A stretch of DNA of 64,000 nt from Bacteroidales bacterium. Lineage in GTDB: Bacteria > Bacteroidota > Bacteroidia > Bacteroidales > Paludibacteraceae. The translations under genes were made by a program, and so were the position numbers. The notes under the pieces were generated by a model. That model had not been told where the DNA came from and did not search any database. It saw only the letters and a list, made by a program, of their open reading frames with translations. Below are positions 27,303 to 36,368 of this stretch, in pieces. Each line of letters begins with the position of its first letter. The first letter of the stretch is position 1. The stretch covers positions 16,284 through 80,283 of the forward strand of contig JALFYY010000005.1 of assembly GCA_022783865.1 (NCBI GenBank), written 5' to 3'.

Positions 27303-27378
27303 CAAAGATAATACATTTTCTGCCGGTTTCCTTCCCAAACTTTTGGGAATGGCTTTTCAAAACATTGTTCTACCTTTG
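27303..27378. promoter_or_regulatory. Symmetric divergent promoter/operator module, copy C
   Basis: Palindrome TTCCCAAA-CT-TTTGGGAA (27332-27349, centre 27340.5) is exactly 37.5 bp from TACCTTTG (27371-27378, plus) and from TATCTTTG (27310-27303, minus). It is the inverted near-copy of module B at 4562-4637. The minus promoter points to yhcH; the plus promoter faces no plus-strand gene. Confidence 0.75.
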
Positions 27379-27433
27379 CAACCGCTTATATATGGTTATG
27401 TTTGCAACAATATGTCAACTATGTATCATTTAG

Positions 27434-27466
27434 GCACTCATGCAGGGTTCATACGGGGCTCATACG
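27434..27466. repeat. 11-bp-period tandem array, 3 units
   Basis: GCACTCATGCA, GGGTTCATACG, GGGCTCATACG. The first unit is divergent; the last two differ at one base. Confidence 0.7.
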
Positions 27467-27555
27467 GCACTTCTGAAACGATACAATTACCCCGTCATGT
27501 TGTTTAACGTAAGTTCAACGAATTCACGCTAACAATCTGACAGCAGAAGATGATG

Positions 27556-27603
27556 TCTCATCTCTTCAACTTCTTATTTCTTCATCTCCTCAACTTCTCA
27601 ATA
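27556..27603. repeat. 8-bp-period degenerate tandem array, 6 units
   Basis: TCTCATCT, CTTCAACT, TCTTATTT, CTTCATCT, CCTCAACT, TCTCAATA. It is the reverse-complement version of the AGTTGAGG-type arrays at 4195, 4358 and 46819. Confidence 0.7.
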
Positions 27604-27669
27604 ACTCATTGGCAGAATTAGATACGCACTGAACTAATTCTGCCAACGGGTTAGTGGATTGTTAACTGC

Positions 27670-29406
27670 TTACAACTCTTTGAATATCTTTCGGTTGGCT
27701 TTTGCTTCAATTACGTTGACAATATAGTCGCCCAAGCGCTCAAGCATACGGATAACGTCGTGGAAATAGACGTTTTGCTCGTAGTTGAACTCGCCTTCTC
27801 TTGTGAGTTCGAGGTCGGTGTCTTTCATTACCTCATTGCGCAGTTCGTTGATTTGCAACTCCAAGTTCTTCACTTGTTCTATTGCTTCTGCAGAAAGTGT
27901 TTCGAGCGAAAGGCCGGCAGTCATATTGTCGAGTGCCTGACTGACGAGCGCAATCATCTTATCCACTTGCGGCCAATCTTCTTTCGAAAGCTCAATCATC
28001 CTTTCCTGGTTGTTCTTGGCGATACAAGCAATCTTATAGCATGCGTCTGCCATACTTTCCAATTCGGAGATAACCCGCAAGACAAGTTGTGTCTGGTGTT
28101 TGCCTTCGGGGCTCAACCGTCCGTTCGTAACCGAATATACATACTTGGCAATCTCCACCTCAATCTTGTCGCTACGGTCCTCCCAGTTCTTGAGCCGTTC
28201 GTATTTCTTGGCAAACGCCTCAGGGTCTTTCTCCTGCAAGATATCAGGTACAAAAGTGTACATGTGTTTGATACGCTCGGCATAGAGTTGTACCTCTTTT
28301 TCGGCTTGCAGAATCGATAGTTCCGAAGTGGAGAGCAAACCGGTGGAAATATATGCCACTTTGAAACTGTCGTCCTCGTCGGTGGTGGTTTGTTGCTGAT
28401 GATGCGGACGGATAATTTTTTCTACCAGCATGATAATATATTTGCTGAACCATACGAGAATCAGGGTGTTGCAAACATTGAACATGGTGTGGAAGATGGA
28501 GAGTGCAAAGGTGGATGCTTCTACAGGGGTACCATGGATAGCCACCATTTCGGGCGAAATTTCAGGTACAATCCAGTAAATCACTTTCATCAACGGATAG
28601 AAGAAAATCAATGCCAATATGACGCCCACCATATTGAAAACAAAGTGAGAGAATGCGGCTTGCTTGGCTGCCCAACTGGCAGGCAAAGCGGCAAGGTTGG
28701 CAGTGATGGTAGTACCGATGTTCTGTCCCAACACCATTGCTACCGCTAACTCAAACGGAATCCAACCTTGTGCGCACATTACCAAGGTGATAGCCATCAT
28801 GGCAGACGACGATTGCACAATAACGGTCAGCAATGTTCCCACCAACATAAAAAGCAAAATAGATCCATAGCCCCATCCCGTGAAATGTTGCAAGAATTCC
28901 AATATTCCGGGATTGTTTTGGATATCCGGTACCGACGTATTCAAGAGCCCGATACCCATAAACAAAAGGGCAAAGCCCAAAATCATTTCACCTATATATC
29001 GTCGTGTATTGTTTTTGGAAAACAATAGTGGAAGCGTAAAAGCGATGATTGGCACGGCAAAAGCGGAGATATCCACTTTGAAACCGAAAATAGAGATAAG
29101 CCAAGCCGTAACGGTGGTACCGATATTGGCACCCATAATCACACTGAAAGCTTGGGTGAGATTGAGTAAACCGGCATTCACAAAACTCACTACCATAACG
29201 GTAGTTGCCGACGAACTTTGAATAATGGCGGTTACCAGAATACCGGTCAGAATACCTATAAATTTGTTTTTGGTCATCGTTGCCAATATGCCGCGCAAGC
29301 GTTGTCCTGCCACCTTTTGCAAGGCTTCACTCATGAGCTTCATACCATACAAGAAAATGCCCAAAGCTCCGATAAGGGTCAGAAAGTCAATAATTCCGTA
29401 ATTCAT
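27670..29406 (-). CDS. Na/Pi cotransporter family protein with PhoU-like domain
   Basis: 578 residues. Two inverted Na_Pi_cotrans repeats are recognisable by the QSSSATTVMVVSFVNAGLL and QSSSAMMAITLVMCAQGW motifs, with about eight to ten transmembrane helices in residues 1-330. The C-terminal 220 residues are helical and PhoU-like (LRVISELESMADACYKIACI). The protein should couple sodium to phosphate uptake or efflux at the inner membrane. Its leader contains a strong hairpin plus T-run only about 30 bp before the start codon, so expression may be set by attenuation. The promoter candidate TACCTTTG is at 29654-29647 on minus. Confidence 0.92.
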   Translation of the reverse strand: MNYGIIDFLTLIGALGIFLYGMKLMSEALQKVAGQRLRGILATMTKNKFIGILTGILVTAIIQSSSATTVMVVSFVNAGLLNLTQAFSVIMGANIGTTVTAWLISIFGFKVDISAFAVPIIAFTLPLLFSKNNTRRYIGEMILGFALLFMGIGLLNTSVPDIQNNPGILEFLQHFTGWGYGSILLFMLVGTLLTVIVQSSSAMMAITLVMCAQGWIPFELAVAMVLGQNIGTTITANLAALPASWAAKQAAFSHFVFNMVGVILALIFFYPLMKVIYWIVPEISPEMVAIHGTPVEASTFALSIFHTMFNVCNTLILVWFSKYIIMLVEKIIRPHHQQQTTTDEDDSFKVAYISTGLLSTSELSILQAEKEVQLYAERIKHMYTFVPDILQEKDPEAFAKKYERLKNWEDRSDKIEVEIAKYVYSVTNGRLSPEGKHQTQLVLRVISELESMADACYKIACIAKNNQERMIELSKEDWPQVDKMIALVSQALDNMTAGLSLETLSAEAIEQVKNLELQINELRNEVMKDTDLELTREGEFNYEQNVYFHDVIRMLERLGDYIVNVIEAKANRKIFKEL

Positions 29407-29416
29407 ACAGGGTTAA

Positions 29417-29620
29417 TTATAATGTTAATTCATAAAAAAACTTCCGTATGCCAACAGCGGGCTTACGAAAGTTCATCATCTTTATATATTGTTTGTTTAT
29501 CTGTGTTCTCCGGGAATAGTATGCAGTCATAATGCCACACATTGTATAGGCAGAATCACTACGAAAAGCGTTTCGCAAGTGAGGGTGTTGCATAGGTGTT
29601 ATTTGTGACAATAGGTGCAT
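29417..29620 (-). CDS. Possible leader ORF (67 codons) overlapping the attenuator
   Basis: Within the Na/Pi transporter leader an ATG at 29620 opens a 67-codon frame that stops 10 bp before the transporter ATG. An inner ATG at 29476 gives a 19-residue peptide beginning MNFRKPAVGIRKFF whose codons make up the terminator stem. Coding status is unproven. It could be a regulatory leader peptide or a chance frame. Confidence 0.25.
   Translation of the reverse strand: MHLLSQITPMQHPHLRNAFRSDSAYTMCGIMTAYYSRRTQINKQYIKMMNFRKPAVGIRKFFYELTL
29434..29473 (-). terminator. Terminator-like hairpin in the Na/Pi transporter leader
   Basis: On minus, AACTTTCGTAAGCC pairs with GGCATACGGAAGTT (one mismatch, one G-T) around a 7-nt loop and runs into seven Ts. 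It lies downstream of a promoter box (29654-29647) and upstream of the start at 29406. It may be an attenuator, or simply the end of the lpxB transcript. Confidence 0.7.
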
Positions 29621-29646
29621 GAAATATTCATCGGAATAAATCTGTG

Positions 29647-29654
29647 CAAAGGTA
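29647..29654 (-). promoter_or_regulatory. -7 box between lpxB and the Na/Pi transporter gene
   Basis: TACCTTTG on minus followed by GCACAG. It would give a leader of about 235 nt containing the hairpin at 29434-29473. The -33 region is weak. Confidence 0.45.
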
Positions 29655-29684
29655 CGAAAAATATCATATACCTGCAATAGGGAA

Positions 29685-30833
29685 TTACGATTGCAAGTCA
29701 GAAATAATCGTGCGGGCTGCATTGTCGTTGGCTATAGCATTCCCCAAACGATTGGCTATCATGCAGTAGTCGGCTTCCATCTGTTGGCGATACCGGTTAT
29801 CGGTAAGCAGCCGGTGTGTTTCTTTTTCCACTTCATCGACAGTAAAGAGATAGGCGATTTTCTCCTGTATCACCTCTTTGCCGGCTATAATGTTGACCAA
29901 AGTGAAATGCGGTATCTTGAAGAGCAAGTCTCTGAACAATCCCACTAAACGCCCCATAGCAATATGATAGACAGCCACTTGAGGACAACCTAACAAAGCT
30001 GTTTCCAATGTTGCCGTGCCGGAATTGACAATTGCTGCACGCGCCTGAGCCACCACATCATAGGTTTGACCAAAAAGAATGGTTTCGCCTCGCAAGAACT
30101 GATGATAGAAATTAGGATGTACGCCCGGAGCCCCCAATACTACAATACGTAAATCGGGCATATCCGCCTGAATACGGCGGGCTGCCGTGAGCATTTTGGG
30201 CAAACATTTTTCTATCTCGTGCTTGCGCGACCCGGGCAAGACAGCAAGAGTATTTGACGATTGTGAGTTTCCATTAATTGCCGTTAATTGACTATTCATA
30301 TCTGTAGCACACTCCTTTTTCCATTCACGGATGGCATCCATTGTCGGATTGCCCATATATTCGGCTTTGTAACCATAACGGGCATAGAATGCCGGTTCGA
30401 AAGGAAAGATAGCCAACACTTTATCCGTATAGCGGGTAATGCGATGTACACGCCACGATTTCCATGCCCACACTTTGGGCGGGATATAATAATATATCTT
30501 GGTCCGAGGCAGGTGCCGGCGACAGAACTTGGCTATCTTCAGATTGAAAGTGGGATAGTCAATCAGAATCAGTGCATCGGGTTGTTCGTGTAGTAAGGTT
30601 TGCTTTGCGATTGCAAAGTTCCGGCGTACTGCAGAGAGGTTTTTCAGTACTGCTACCACGCCCATAAAAGCCATATTCTCATAGTTTTGTACCAAACAGC
30701 ACCCCTCTTGCTGCATGAGCATTCCTCCCATTCCAACAAACTGTGCCGAAGCGTCCGTTTGCCGTAACGAACGGATAAGACGGGCAGCATGCATATCACC
30801 CGATGCCTCGCCTGCTATGAGAAAATACTTCAT
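29685..30833 (-). CDS. lpxB: Lipid-A-disaccharide synthase
   Basis: 382 residues from the ATG at 30833 (MKYFLIAGEASGDMHAARL); the ORF start 7 codons earlier adds only a hydrophobic leader without a family match. Motifs GEASGD, YYIPPKVWAWKSWR and LPGSRKHEI are diagnostic. The enzyme joins UDP-2,3-diacylglucosamine and lipid X at the inner membrane in lipid A synthesis. It lies 64 bp after the M16 peptidase gene and probably belongs to the rsfS-ftsH-M16-lpxB unit. Confidence 0.96.
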   Translation of the reverse strand: MKYFLIAGEASGDMHAARLIRSLRQTDASAQFVGMGGMLMQQEGCCLVQNYENMAFMGVVAVLKNLSAVRRNFAIAKQTLLHEQPDALILIDYPTFNLKIAKFCRRHLPRTKIYYYIPPKVWAWKSWRVHRITRYTDKVLAIFPFEPAFYARYGYKAEYMGNPTMDAIREWKKECATDMNSQLTAINGNSQSSNTLAVLPGSRKHEIEKCLPKMLTAARRIQADMPDLRIVVLGAPGVHPNFYHQFLRGETILFGQTYDVVAQARAAIVNSGTATLETALLGCPQVAVYHIAMGRLVGLFRDLLFKIPHFTLVNIIAGKEVIQEKIAYLFTVDEVEKETHRLLTDNRYRQQMEADYCMIANRLGNAIANDNAARTIISDLQS

Positions 30834-30897
30834 TATGGTAAGGTATAATAACATCCGTCCGATTGAACCAACGATTCAACCGGACGGATGAGCATAC

Positions 30898-33711
30898 TTA
30901 TTCAGCAGGTAACATCACTACTTCGAACATGTTGCCGGCTTCCACCACTTGGCGCAAGGTGTTTTGTACTGTTTCTGCTGTGATAGCACGAACGGCATCT
31001 TCGTAATCGGTGATATAATTCACGCCGTAGATATACCAATTGTACAAAGCATTGTCCCACCAACTGTTCTTCTCCAAGTCTTCCTGATAGTCTTTGAGCA
31101 TTGACTCTTTCTCTTTTTGCAAGTCAGAAGCCAACGGTCCGTTGTCCACAATGGTTTGCACTTCTTCGTGGATAATCGCCATCAAGCGTTCCTGCTTGTC
31201 AAGGTCGGTATCGAACTGCATAATAAGGCGTGCTTGTTCTACCGGTTTACGGTCTAATGTACCATAGCAACCGACACCATACGAACCGCCTTCACGCTCA
31301 CGAATGCTCTCCAGATAGCGTGTGGAAAGAATACGTCCGATCATCTCCATATTGAGGTCGTTAGCCAGTGACCATTCCATCGGAGCCGTGTATTGAATAC
31401 GGTTGGAGGCGGTATGAATTTGCATCTGACGGTCGAAATAGTTTTTCACAACTCCCTTGGGAACACGCACACCACGGTCTTGCCAATGCTCAGTATAGCG
31501 AGCACTTTTCTTGGTCTTCAGTCCGCCTAACCATTGGCAAATAAGTTGTTGGGTTTGAGCATCTGCAGGGTCGATATTGCCCGTAAAGAAGAATACGAAG
31601 TCGGCAGGATTAGCAAAGCGTTCACAATAGATCTGGTAGGCTTTGTCTTGTGACACATTCGCCAAAGTCTCTTTGTTCCAAAGGATGGTACGGGGCGAGT
31701 AGTCGGTTGCCATGAGTGAGATAGAATCACGGAAAATGGCTTTGTGGTTGGTTTCTTTATTCTCCAACTGAGTTTGCATCAACCCCATTAAGGTAGCAAA
31801 TGATGCGGCATCTTTGCGAGGTGCGGTGAAATAGAGATAAGTGAGTTGAAGCAAAGTTTCGAAATCACGCACATTGGAACTGCCGTCCATAGTTTCCGAA
31901 TAGTTATTGACAGAGGGCGAGATGCTGATATGCTTGCCCGTTAAAGCTTTTTGCAACTGTGTGAGTGTAAAGTCACCCAATCCGGCAAACTCTACGATAT
32001 CGGTTGCCATAGAAGCAGAGGGCAAGTCGGCAGGATTACTGATGAGTGATGTACCGCCTTCCGACCATGCTGTCATCAATATCTCGTCTTGTTTGAATGT
32101 CGTTGGTTTGATAATCACACGAATGCCGTTGCGCAATGTCCATTCGGTAGTACCCAATGTTTCGTTGTAAGCCGTCTTGGCAATCTTGCCCGGTTTGGGT
32201 GCTTTTTTGACCAAAGTATTGTCGAATACCTCTTCTGCAGGTGCTTCAATCTGCAAGTCTTTCATTCCGGTAAACAGTGTGCGTACTTCTTCTTCGGAAG
32301 GGATGTTCACACCTTCTTTGTCAGGAGCAGAAAAACTGATGATCACATTCTCATTAGTGATATAGGCTTCTGCCAATTGGTTGAGTTGCTCCACTGCAAT
32401 CTGTGGAACGATTTGTTGCAGGATAGTATATTCCCATTCGATTCCCGGAATGGCTTCTCCGTCCAAGAAGTTGCGGATATACTCTTGTGTGTATTGACGA
32501 TTGCGAACAGAGTTGCGTTCGTTGTATGCTTTTTCATAAGAAGTAAGCAATTCGGTTTTGGCACGTTCCAATTCGGCATTGGTAAAACCATAGCGGCGCA
32601 TTTTCTCCAATTGCACAAGCAAATCTTTATACGCTTGTGTTTCTTGTCCGTTTTTCGCTACATAAATACTTATGAAAGCATCTTTGGCTTTCACGATGTC
32701 GCTATAGAAACCGGCTGCACCGACAAACGAAGCATCGGGTTGTTGCACCAATTCCTGGAAACGGTTGTTGAGCATGGTGCAAATCAAGTTATTGAAGATG
32801 TCTTGCATATATGCTACATTGGTACTCTTCAGGTTTTCAGGCATTTGGTTCTTTTTGAAATCGATGCGGATACGGGTATATTGAGCTTCGGCATCTTTTA
32901 CGATTGCCACAATCGGTTCTTTGTTGTCGTCCACCGAGTAGATAGGGCGTTCTCCACGATTTTCACGTGCCGGAACATCCGCCCACAAGGCTTTGATTTT
33001 TGCTTCAATGGCATCCACATCCACATCGCCCACTACTACAATAGCTTGCAAATCAGGACCATACCACTTGTGGTAGTAGTCGCGTAAGGCTTGGTAGGAG
33101 AAGTTGTTAATCACGGCAGTGTCGCCAATTACATCGCGTTTGGCGTATTGGCTGCCCGGGAACATCTTCGGATTGAGTTCTTTCCACATACGACGTTCGG
33201 CTGTGGCACCAGTACGCCATTCTTCGCGAATCACACCCCGTTCAGCATCAATTTCTTCACCCAAAAGGAGCAAATCGCATGACCAATCGTGCATCACCAA
33301 AAGTGCGGAGTCGATGATTCCTTCGCGAACGGTAGGAACATCCGAAAGGCGATAGACGGTTTCGTCGAGTGAAGTGTAAGCATTGATATTGCCACCGAAA
33401 TTGACACCTATCGACTCGAAATAGTTGATGATACCTTTGCCTTCGAAATGCTTTGTTCCATTGAATGCCATGTGTTCGAGGAAGTGTGCCAAACCGTTTT
33501 GGTGATCCTCTTCGAGGATAGCGCCTACGGCTTGAGCGATATGGAATTCGGCACGCTGCTTGGGCAGTTCGTTGTGACGGATATAATAGGTGAGTCCGTT
33601 GTCCAAATGACCAATGCGCACTGCACTATCAATAGGCAGGGGCTCGATTTGTTGCGCCGACACAGTCAATGCGGACATTGCCAGCACCAAGGTAAAGAGT
33701 TTTGCTTTCAT
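30898..33711 (-). CDS. M16 family zinc metallopeptidase (PqqL-like)
   Basis: 937 residues with signal peptide (MKAKLFTLVLAMSALTVSA). The inverted zinc motif HFLEHMAFNGT and the downstream glutamate region GVIREEWR mark the active N-terminal M16 domain; three further M16-type domains follow, the third and fourth without the motif. Such periplasmic enzymes degrade peptides; a Bacteroidetes-specific role is not known. It starts 4 bp after the ftsH stop, so the two are translationally linked. Confidence 0.93.
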   Translation of the reverse strand: MKAKLFTLVLAMSALTVSAQQIEPLPIDSAVRIGHLDNGLTYYIRHNELPKQRAEFHIAQAVGAILEEDHQNGLAHFLEHMAFNGTKHFEGKGIINYFESIGVNFGGNINAYTSLDETVYRLSDVPTVREGIIDSALLVMHDWSCDLLLLGEEIDAERGVIREEWRTGATAERRMWKELNPKMFPGSQYAKRDVIGDTAVINNFSYQALRDYYHKWYGPDLQAIVVVGDVDVDAIEAKIKALWADVPARENRGERPIYSVDDNKEPIVAIVKDAEAQYTRIRIDFKKNQMPENLKSTNVAYMQDIFNNLICTMLNNRFQELVQQPDASFVGAAGFYSDIVKAKDAFISIYVAKNGQETQAYKDLLVQLEKMRRYGFTNAELERAKTELLTSYEKAYNERNSVRNRQYTQEYIRNFLDGEAIPGIEWEYTILQQIVPQIAVEQLNQLAEAYITNENVIISFSAPDKEGVNIPSEEEVRTLFTGMKDLQIEAPAEEVFDNTLVKKAPKPGKIAKTAYNETLGTTEWTLRNGIRVIIKPTTFKQDEILMTAWSEGGTSLISNPADLPSASMATDIVEFAGLGDFTLTQLQKALTGKHISISPSVNNYSETMDGSSNVRDFETLLQLTYLYFTAPRKDAASFATLMGLMQTQLENKETNHKAIFRDSISLMATDYSPRTILWNKETLANVSQDKAYQIYCERFANPADFVFFFTGNIDPADAQTQQLICQWLGGLKTKKSARYTEHWQDRGVRVPKGVVKNYFDRQMQIHTASNRIQYTAPMEWSLANDLNMEMIGRILSTRYLESIREREGGSYGVGCYGTLDRKPVEQARLIMQFDTDLDKQERLMAIIHEEVQTIVDNGPLASDLQKEKESMLKDYQEDLEKNSWWDNALYNWYIYGVNYITDYEDAVRAITAETVQNTLRQVVEAGNMFEVVMLPAE

Positions 33712-33715
33712 TTTA

Positions 33716-35815
33716 TTAGTGATTCTTGTTATTGTCTTGATTTTCTTCCTCTTGGGAAGGGGTTGTTTCTTGGGGAGCAGGTGTTTCTGTCTGTTGAGGA
33801 GCAGTTTGTTCTTCGGCTTGTTTTGCTTTGGCTTGCTCTTCTTCGCGTTTGCGCAAGAGTTCTTCTGCTTTCAGACGGGCATTTTCCTCGATGATTTCGT
33901 CTTGACGCGAACGCCATGGACGAGGACCTAAAATATGCTCTACATCTTCTGCCGTGATGACCTCTTTTTCAATCAAGAGTTGTGCAATACGGTGATGTCC
34001 TTCGGCATTCTGTTCCAGAATTTCTTTTGCCCGTTGCATTTGCTCTGCAATGATGCGGCTCACTTCGTGGTCGATGGTTTCTGCTGTCCTTTCTGAATAG
34101 GGTTTGGTGAAACCGTAGTCGGATTTGCCTGTTGAATCGTAGTATGACAAGTTGGGCAACTCCTGACTCATGCCATAGAAAGCTACCATGGCATACGCCT
34201 GCTTTGTTACACGTTCCAAATCGTTGAGTGCACCGGTACTGGTTTGTTGCAAGAATGTTTCTTCGGCAGCACGACCACCCAAGGTGGCACACATTTCGTC
34301 CAAGAGATGTTCACGATTGGTAAGTTGCCGTTCTTCAGGCATATACCATGCTGCGCCCAATGCTACACCACGAGGAACAATGGTTACTTTCACCAACGGA
34401 TTAGCCCAATGCAACATCCAAGAGACGGTGGCGTGACCGGCTTCGTGGAAAGCAATAGAGCGTTTCTCTTCGTCGGTCATGATTTTGGTCTTGCGCTCCA
34501 AACCACCTATAATACGGTCAACCGCGTCCATAAAATCCTGTTTGTCAACCTCTTTTTTGTCCTTTCGTGCAGCAATCAGTGCCGCTTCGTTACATACGTT
34601 GGCGATGTCGGCACCCGAGAAACCGGGCGTTTGTTTTGCCAAGAAGTTGACATCTACGTTGGCTGCCAATTTGATAGGACGGAGGTGTACACCGAATATC
34701 TCTTTACGTTCCTGCACATCGGGTAATTCCACATGAATCTGCCGGTCGAAACGACCAGCACGGAGCAAAGCCGAATCCAATACATCGGCACGGTTGGTGG
34801 CCGCCAGGATGATAACGCCGGAGTTTGTTCCGAAACCGTCCATCTCTGTAAGTAATTGGTTCAGTGTGGATTCGCGTTCGTCGTTGCCACCACCCAAACC
34901 AACATTCTTACCACGGGCACGACCTACGGCATCAATTTCATCAATGAAGATGATGGCAGGTGCTTTTTCTTTGGCTTGGCGGAACAAATCACGCACCCGG
35001 CTGGCACCTACACCGACAAACATTTCCACAAAATCAGAACCCGACATCGAGAAGAATGGTACATTGGCTTCGCCTGCTACTGCTTTGGCAAGCAATGTCT
35101 TACCCGTTCCCGGAGGACCTACCAAGAGAGCTCCTTTGGGGATTTTGCCGCCCAAGACGGTATATTTCTTCGGGTTCTTCAGGAAGGCAACTATTTCTTC
35201 CACTTCCTGTTTGGCTCCTGCCAAGCCGGCTACATCTTTGAATGTGACTTTTTGGCTGTTGTCTTTGTCGAAAACCTGTGCACGGGCTTTTCCTACATTG
35301 AAAATACCGCCACCGGCGCCACCCGCCATGCCGCGTCCCATCCAAACGAAGAACAGGATAAACAGCAGGAAAGGCAGTACGTTGAGCACTATCAACCAAA
35401 AATCGTTGCCTTTTTCGAAGACCAAGTCAATCGGCTTTTTGCCTTCGGCACTGCGATTATCGTTGATTTGCGTCATGTATTTATTGAACTCTTCGATGGT
35501 CGGAATCATCACGGAGAGCATATTTCCGGTCTTGGGGTCTTTTTGCTCGCCAAATACCACAACCGCCGATTCGGGACGTACATAGGCTTCTACGACTTTT
35601 TTGTCGGAGACTACAATCTTTTCGATGACATCGTTCTCGATGTACGATTGCAATTGTGTATAAGACACCTCTTTGTTGTTCGCCGAACCGCTGAAGAAGT
35701 AACTTGCCATCAGAATGAGAATAATAGCCATATAGAGCCACGAAAGACCAATCCCTCGTTTTTTAGGGTCTTTCGGCTTATTTTCCTTATTGGGTGCGGG
35801 TTTGTTTTGTTCCAT
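33716..35815 (-). CDS. ftsH: ATP-dependent zinc metalloprotease FtsH
   Basis: 699 residues. Two transmembrane helices flank a periplasmic loop ([37 protein letters not shown]). The AAA domain has Walker A GPPGTGKT, Walker [16 protein letters not shown] and the SRH region [19 protein letters not shown]; the protease domain carries HEAGH. The C-terminus has a glutamine- and proline-rich tail of about 50 residues ([17 protein letters not shown]), a low-complexity extension common in this phylum. FtsH degrades membrane and short-lived proteins. It is 12 bp downstream of rsfS. Confidence 0.97.
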   Translation of the reverse strand: MEQNKPAPNKENKPKDPKKRGIGLSWLYMAIILILMASYFFSGSANNKEVSYTQLQSYIENDVIEKIVVSDKKVVEAYVRPESAVVVFGEQKDPKTGNMLSVMIPTIEEFNKYMTQINDNRSAEGKKPIDLVFEKGNDFWLIVLNVLPFLLFILFFVWMGRGMAGGAGGGIFNVGKARAQVFDKDNSQKVTFKDVAGLAGAKQEVEEIVAFLKNPKKYTVLGGKIPKGALLVGPPGTGKTLLAKAVAGEANVPFFSMSGSDFVEMFVGVGASRVRDLFRQAKEKAPAIIFIDEIDAVGRARGKNVGLGGGNDERESTLNQLLTEMDGFGTNSGVIILAATNRADVLDSALLRAGRFDRQIHVELPDVQERKEIFGVHLRPIKLAANVDVNFLAKQTPGFSGADIANVCNEAALIAARKDKKEVDKQDFMDAVDRIIGGLERKTKIMTDEEKRSIAFHEAGHATVSWMLHWANPLVKVTIVPRGVALGAAWYMPEERQLTNREHLLDEMCATLGGRAAEETFLQQTSTGALNDLERVTKQAYAMVAFYGMSQELPNLSYYDSTGKSDYGFTKPYSERTAETIDHEVSRIIAEQMQRAKEILEQNAEGHHRIAQLLIEKEVITAEDVEHILGPRPWRSRQDEIIEENARLKAEELLRKREEEQAKAKQAEEQTAPQQTETPAPQETTPSQEEENQDNNKNH

Positions 35816-35827
35816 AGCAAATCAGGT

Positions 35828-36211
35828 TTACAGGTCTTCTATCTCAGTGATTCCGGCATCCGCCCAAAGGTGTTCGATGTCGTAGAAATCTCGTGCTTCG
35901 CGTTGGAAGATATGTACCATGGCATCGCCATAGTCGAGGGCAATCCATTCGGCATTGTCCTGACCTATTGTGCCTATTGGTTTTTCTTTTGTTTCTTTGC
36001 GTACAAAATCTTCCACTTCGTCAGCTATAGCTAATACTTGCGTATTGGAATTGCCTTCCGCTACCACGAAAAAGGCGCAGGGTGCTACTTCCAAATCACG
36101 CATGTCGAGTACGACAATACGGTGTCCTTTTTTGTTTTGAATACCTTCTACAATCTTCTGTATAAGGGCAGGTGCCGGTTTTGCTGTTTTTTTCATATTG
36201 TTATTTGTCAT
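35828..36211 (-). CDS. rsfS: Ribosome silencing factor RsfS
   Basis: 127 residues. The sequence VLDMRDLEVAPCAFFVVAEGNSNTQV, GTIGQDNAEWIALDYGDAMVHIF and REFYDIEHLW-like end (EARDFYDIEHLWADA) are diagnostic of the RsfS/DUF143 family, which binds L14 and blocks subunit joining in starvation. It leads the rsfS-ftsH-M16-lpxB unit. A promoter with TTTG-like and TACCTTTG (36304-36297 on minus) lies about 85 bp upstream. Confidence 0.95.
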   Translation of the reverse strand: MTNNNMKKTAKPAPALIQKIVEGIQNKKGHRIVVLDMRDLEVAPCAFFVVAEGNSNTQVLAIADEVEDFVRKETKEKPIGTIGQDNAEWIALDYGDAMVHIFQREARDFYDIEHLWADAGITEIEDL

Positions 36212-36296
36212 TCACTTTTGTAGTATTGTTATTCAATATTAGTACAAATATAGTACCAAAGTTGCCCTCTGTCAGAACGGCATACTTTGCTACTTG

Positions 36297-36328
36297 CAAA
36301 GGTACGAAAATTTTAATAATCAGGCAAG
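36297..36328 (-). promoter_or_regulatory. Promoter of the rsfS-ftsH unit
   Basis: On minus, CTTG (36328-36325) is 20 bp from TACCTTTG (36304-36297). Confidence 0.6.
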
Positions 36329-36368
36329 AGGCTTTTTTATACACTACCAAATCAATTGCAAGGCAATG

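Larger units (their letters stand above)
27131..27669. other. Regulatory and repeat-rich gap upstream of yhcH
   Basis: No gene seen. Contents are a -7 box for yhcH (27155-27162), the symmetric module (27303-27378), an 11-bp array (27434-27466) and an 8-bp array (27556-27603). The rightward box of the module has no plus-strand gene within the next several kilobases. Confidence 0.65.

Noticed and set aside
29417-29722. 101-residue ORF from the lpxB end through the transporter leader
   Set aside because: The long form begins upstream of the promoter box and overlaps the lpxB end; only the shorter leader frame from 29620 is kept as a possibility.
32089-33087. 332-residue plus-strand ORF opposite the M16 peptidase gene
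   Set aside because: Shadow of a solid minus-strand gene; cysteine/phenylalanine-rich composition is typical of antisense translation.
34856-36034. 392-residue plus-strand ORF opposite ftsH and rsfS
   Set aside because: Antisense shadow with no domain; both minus genes are certain.
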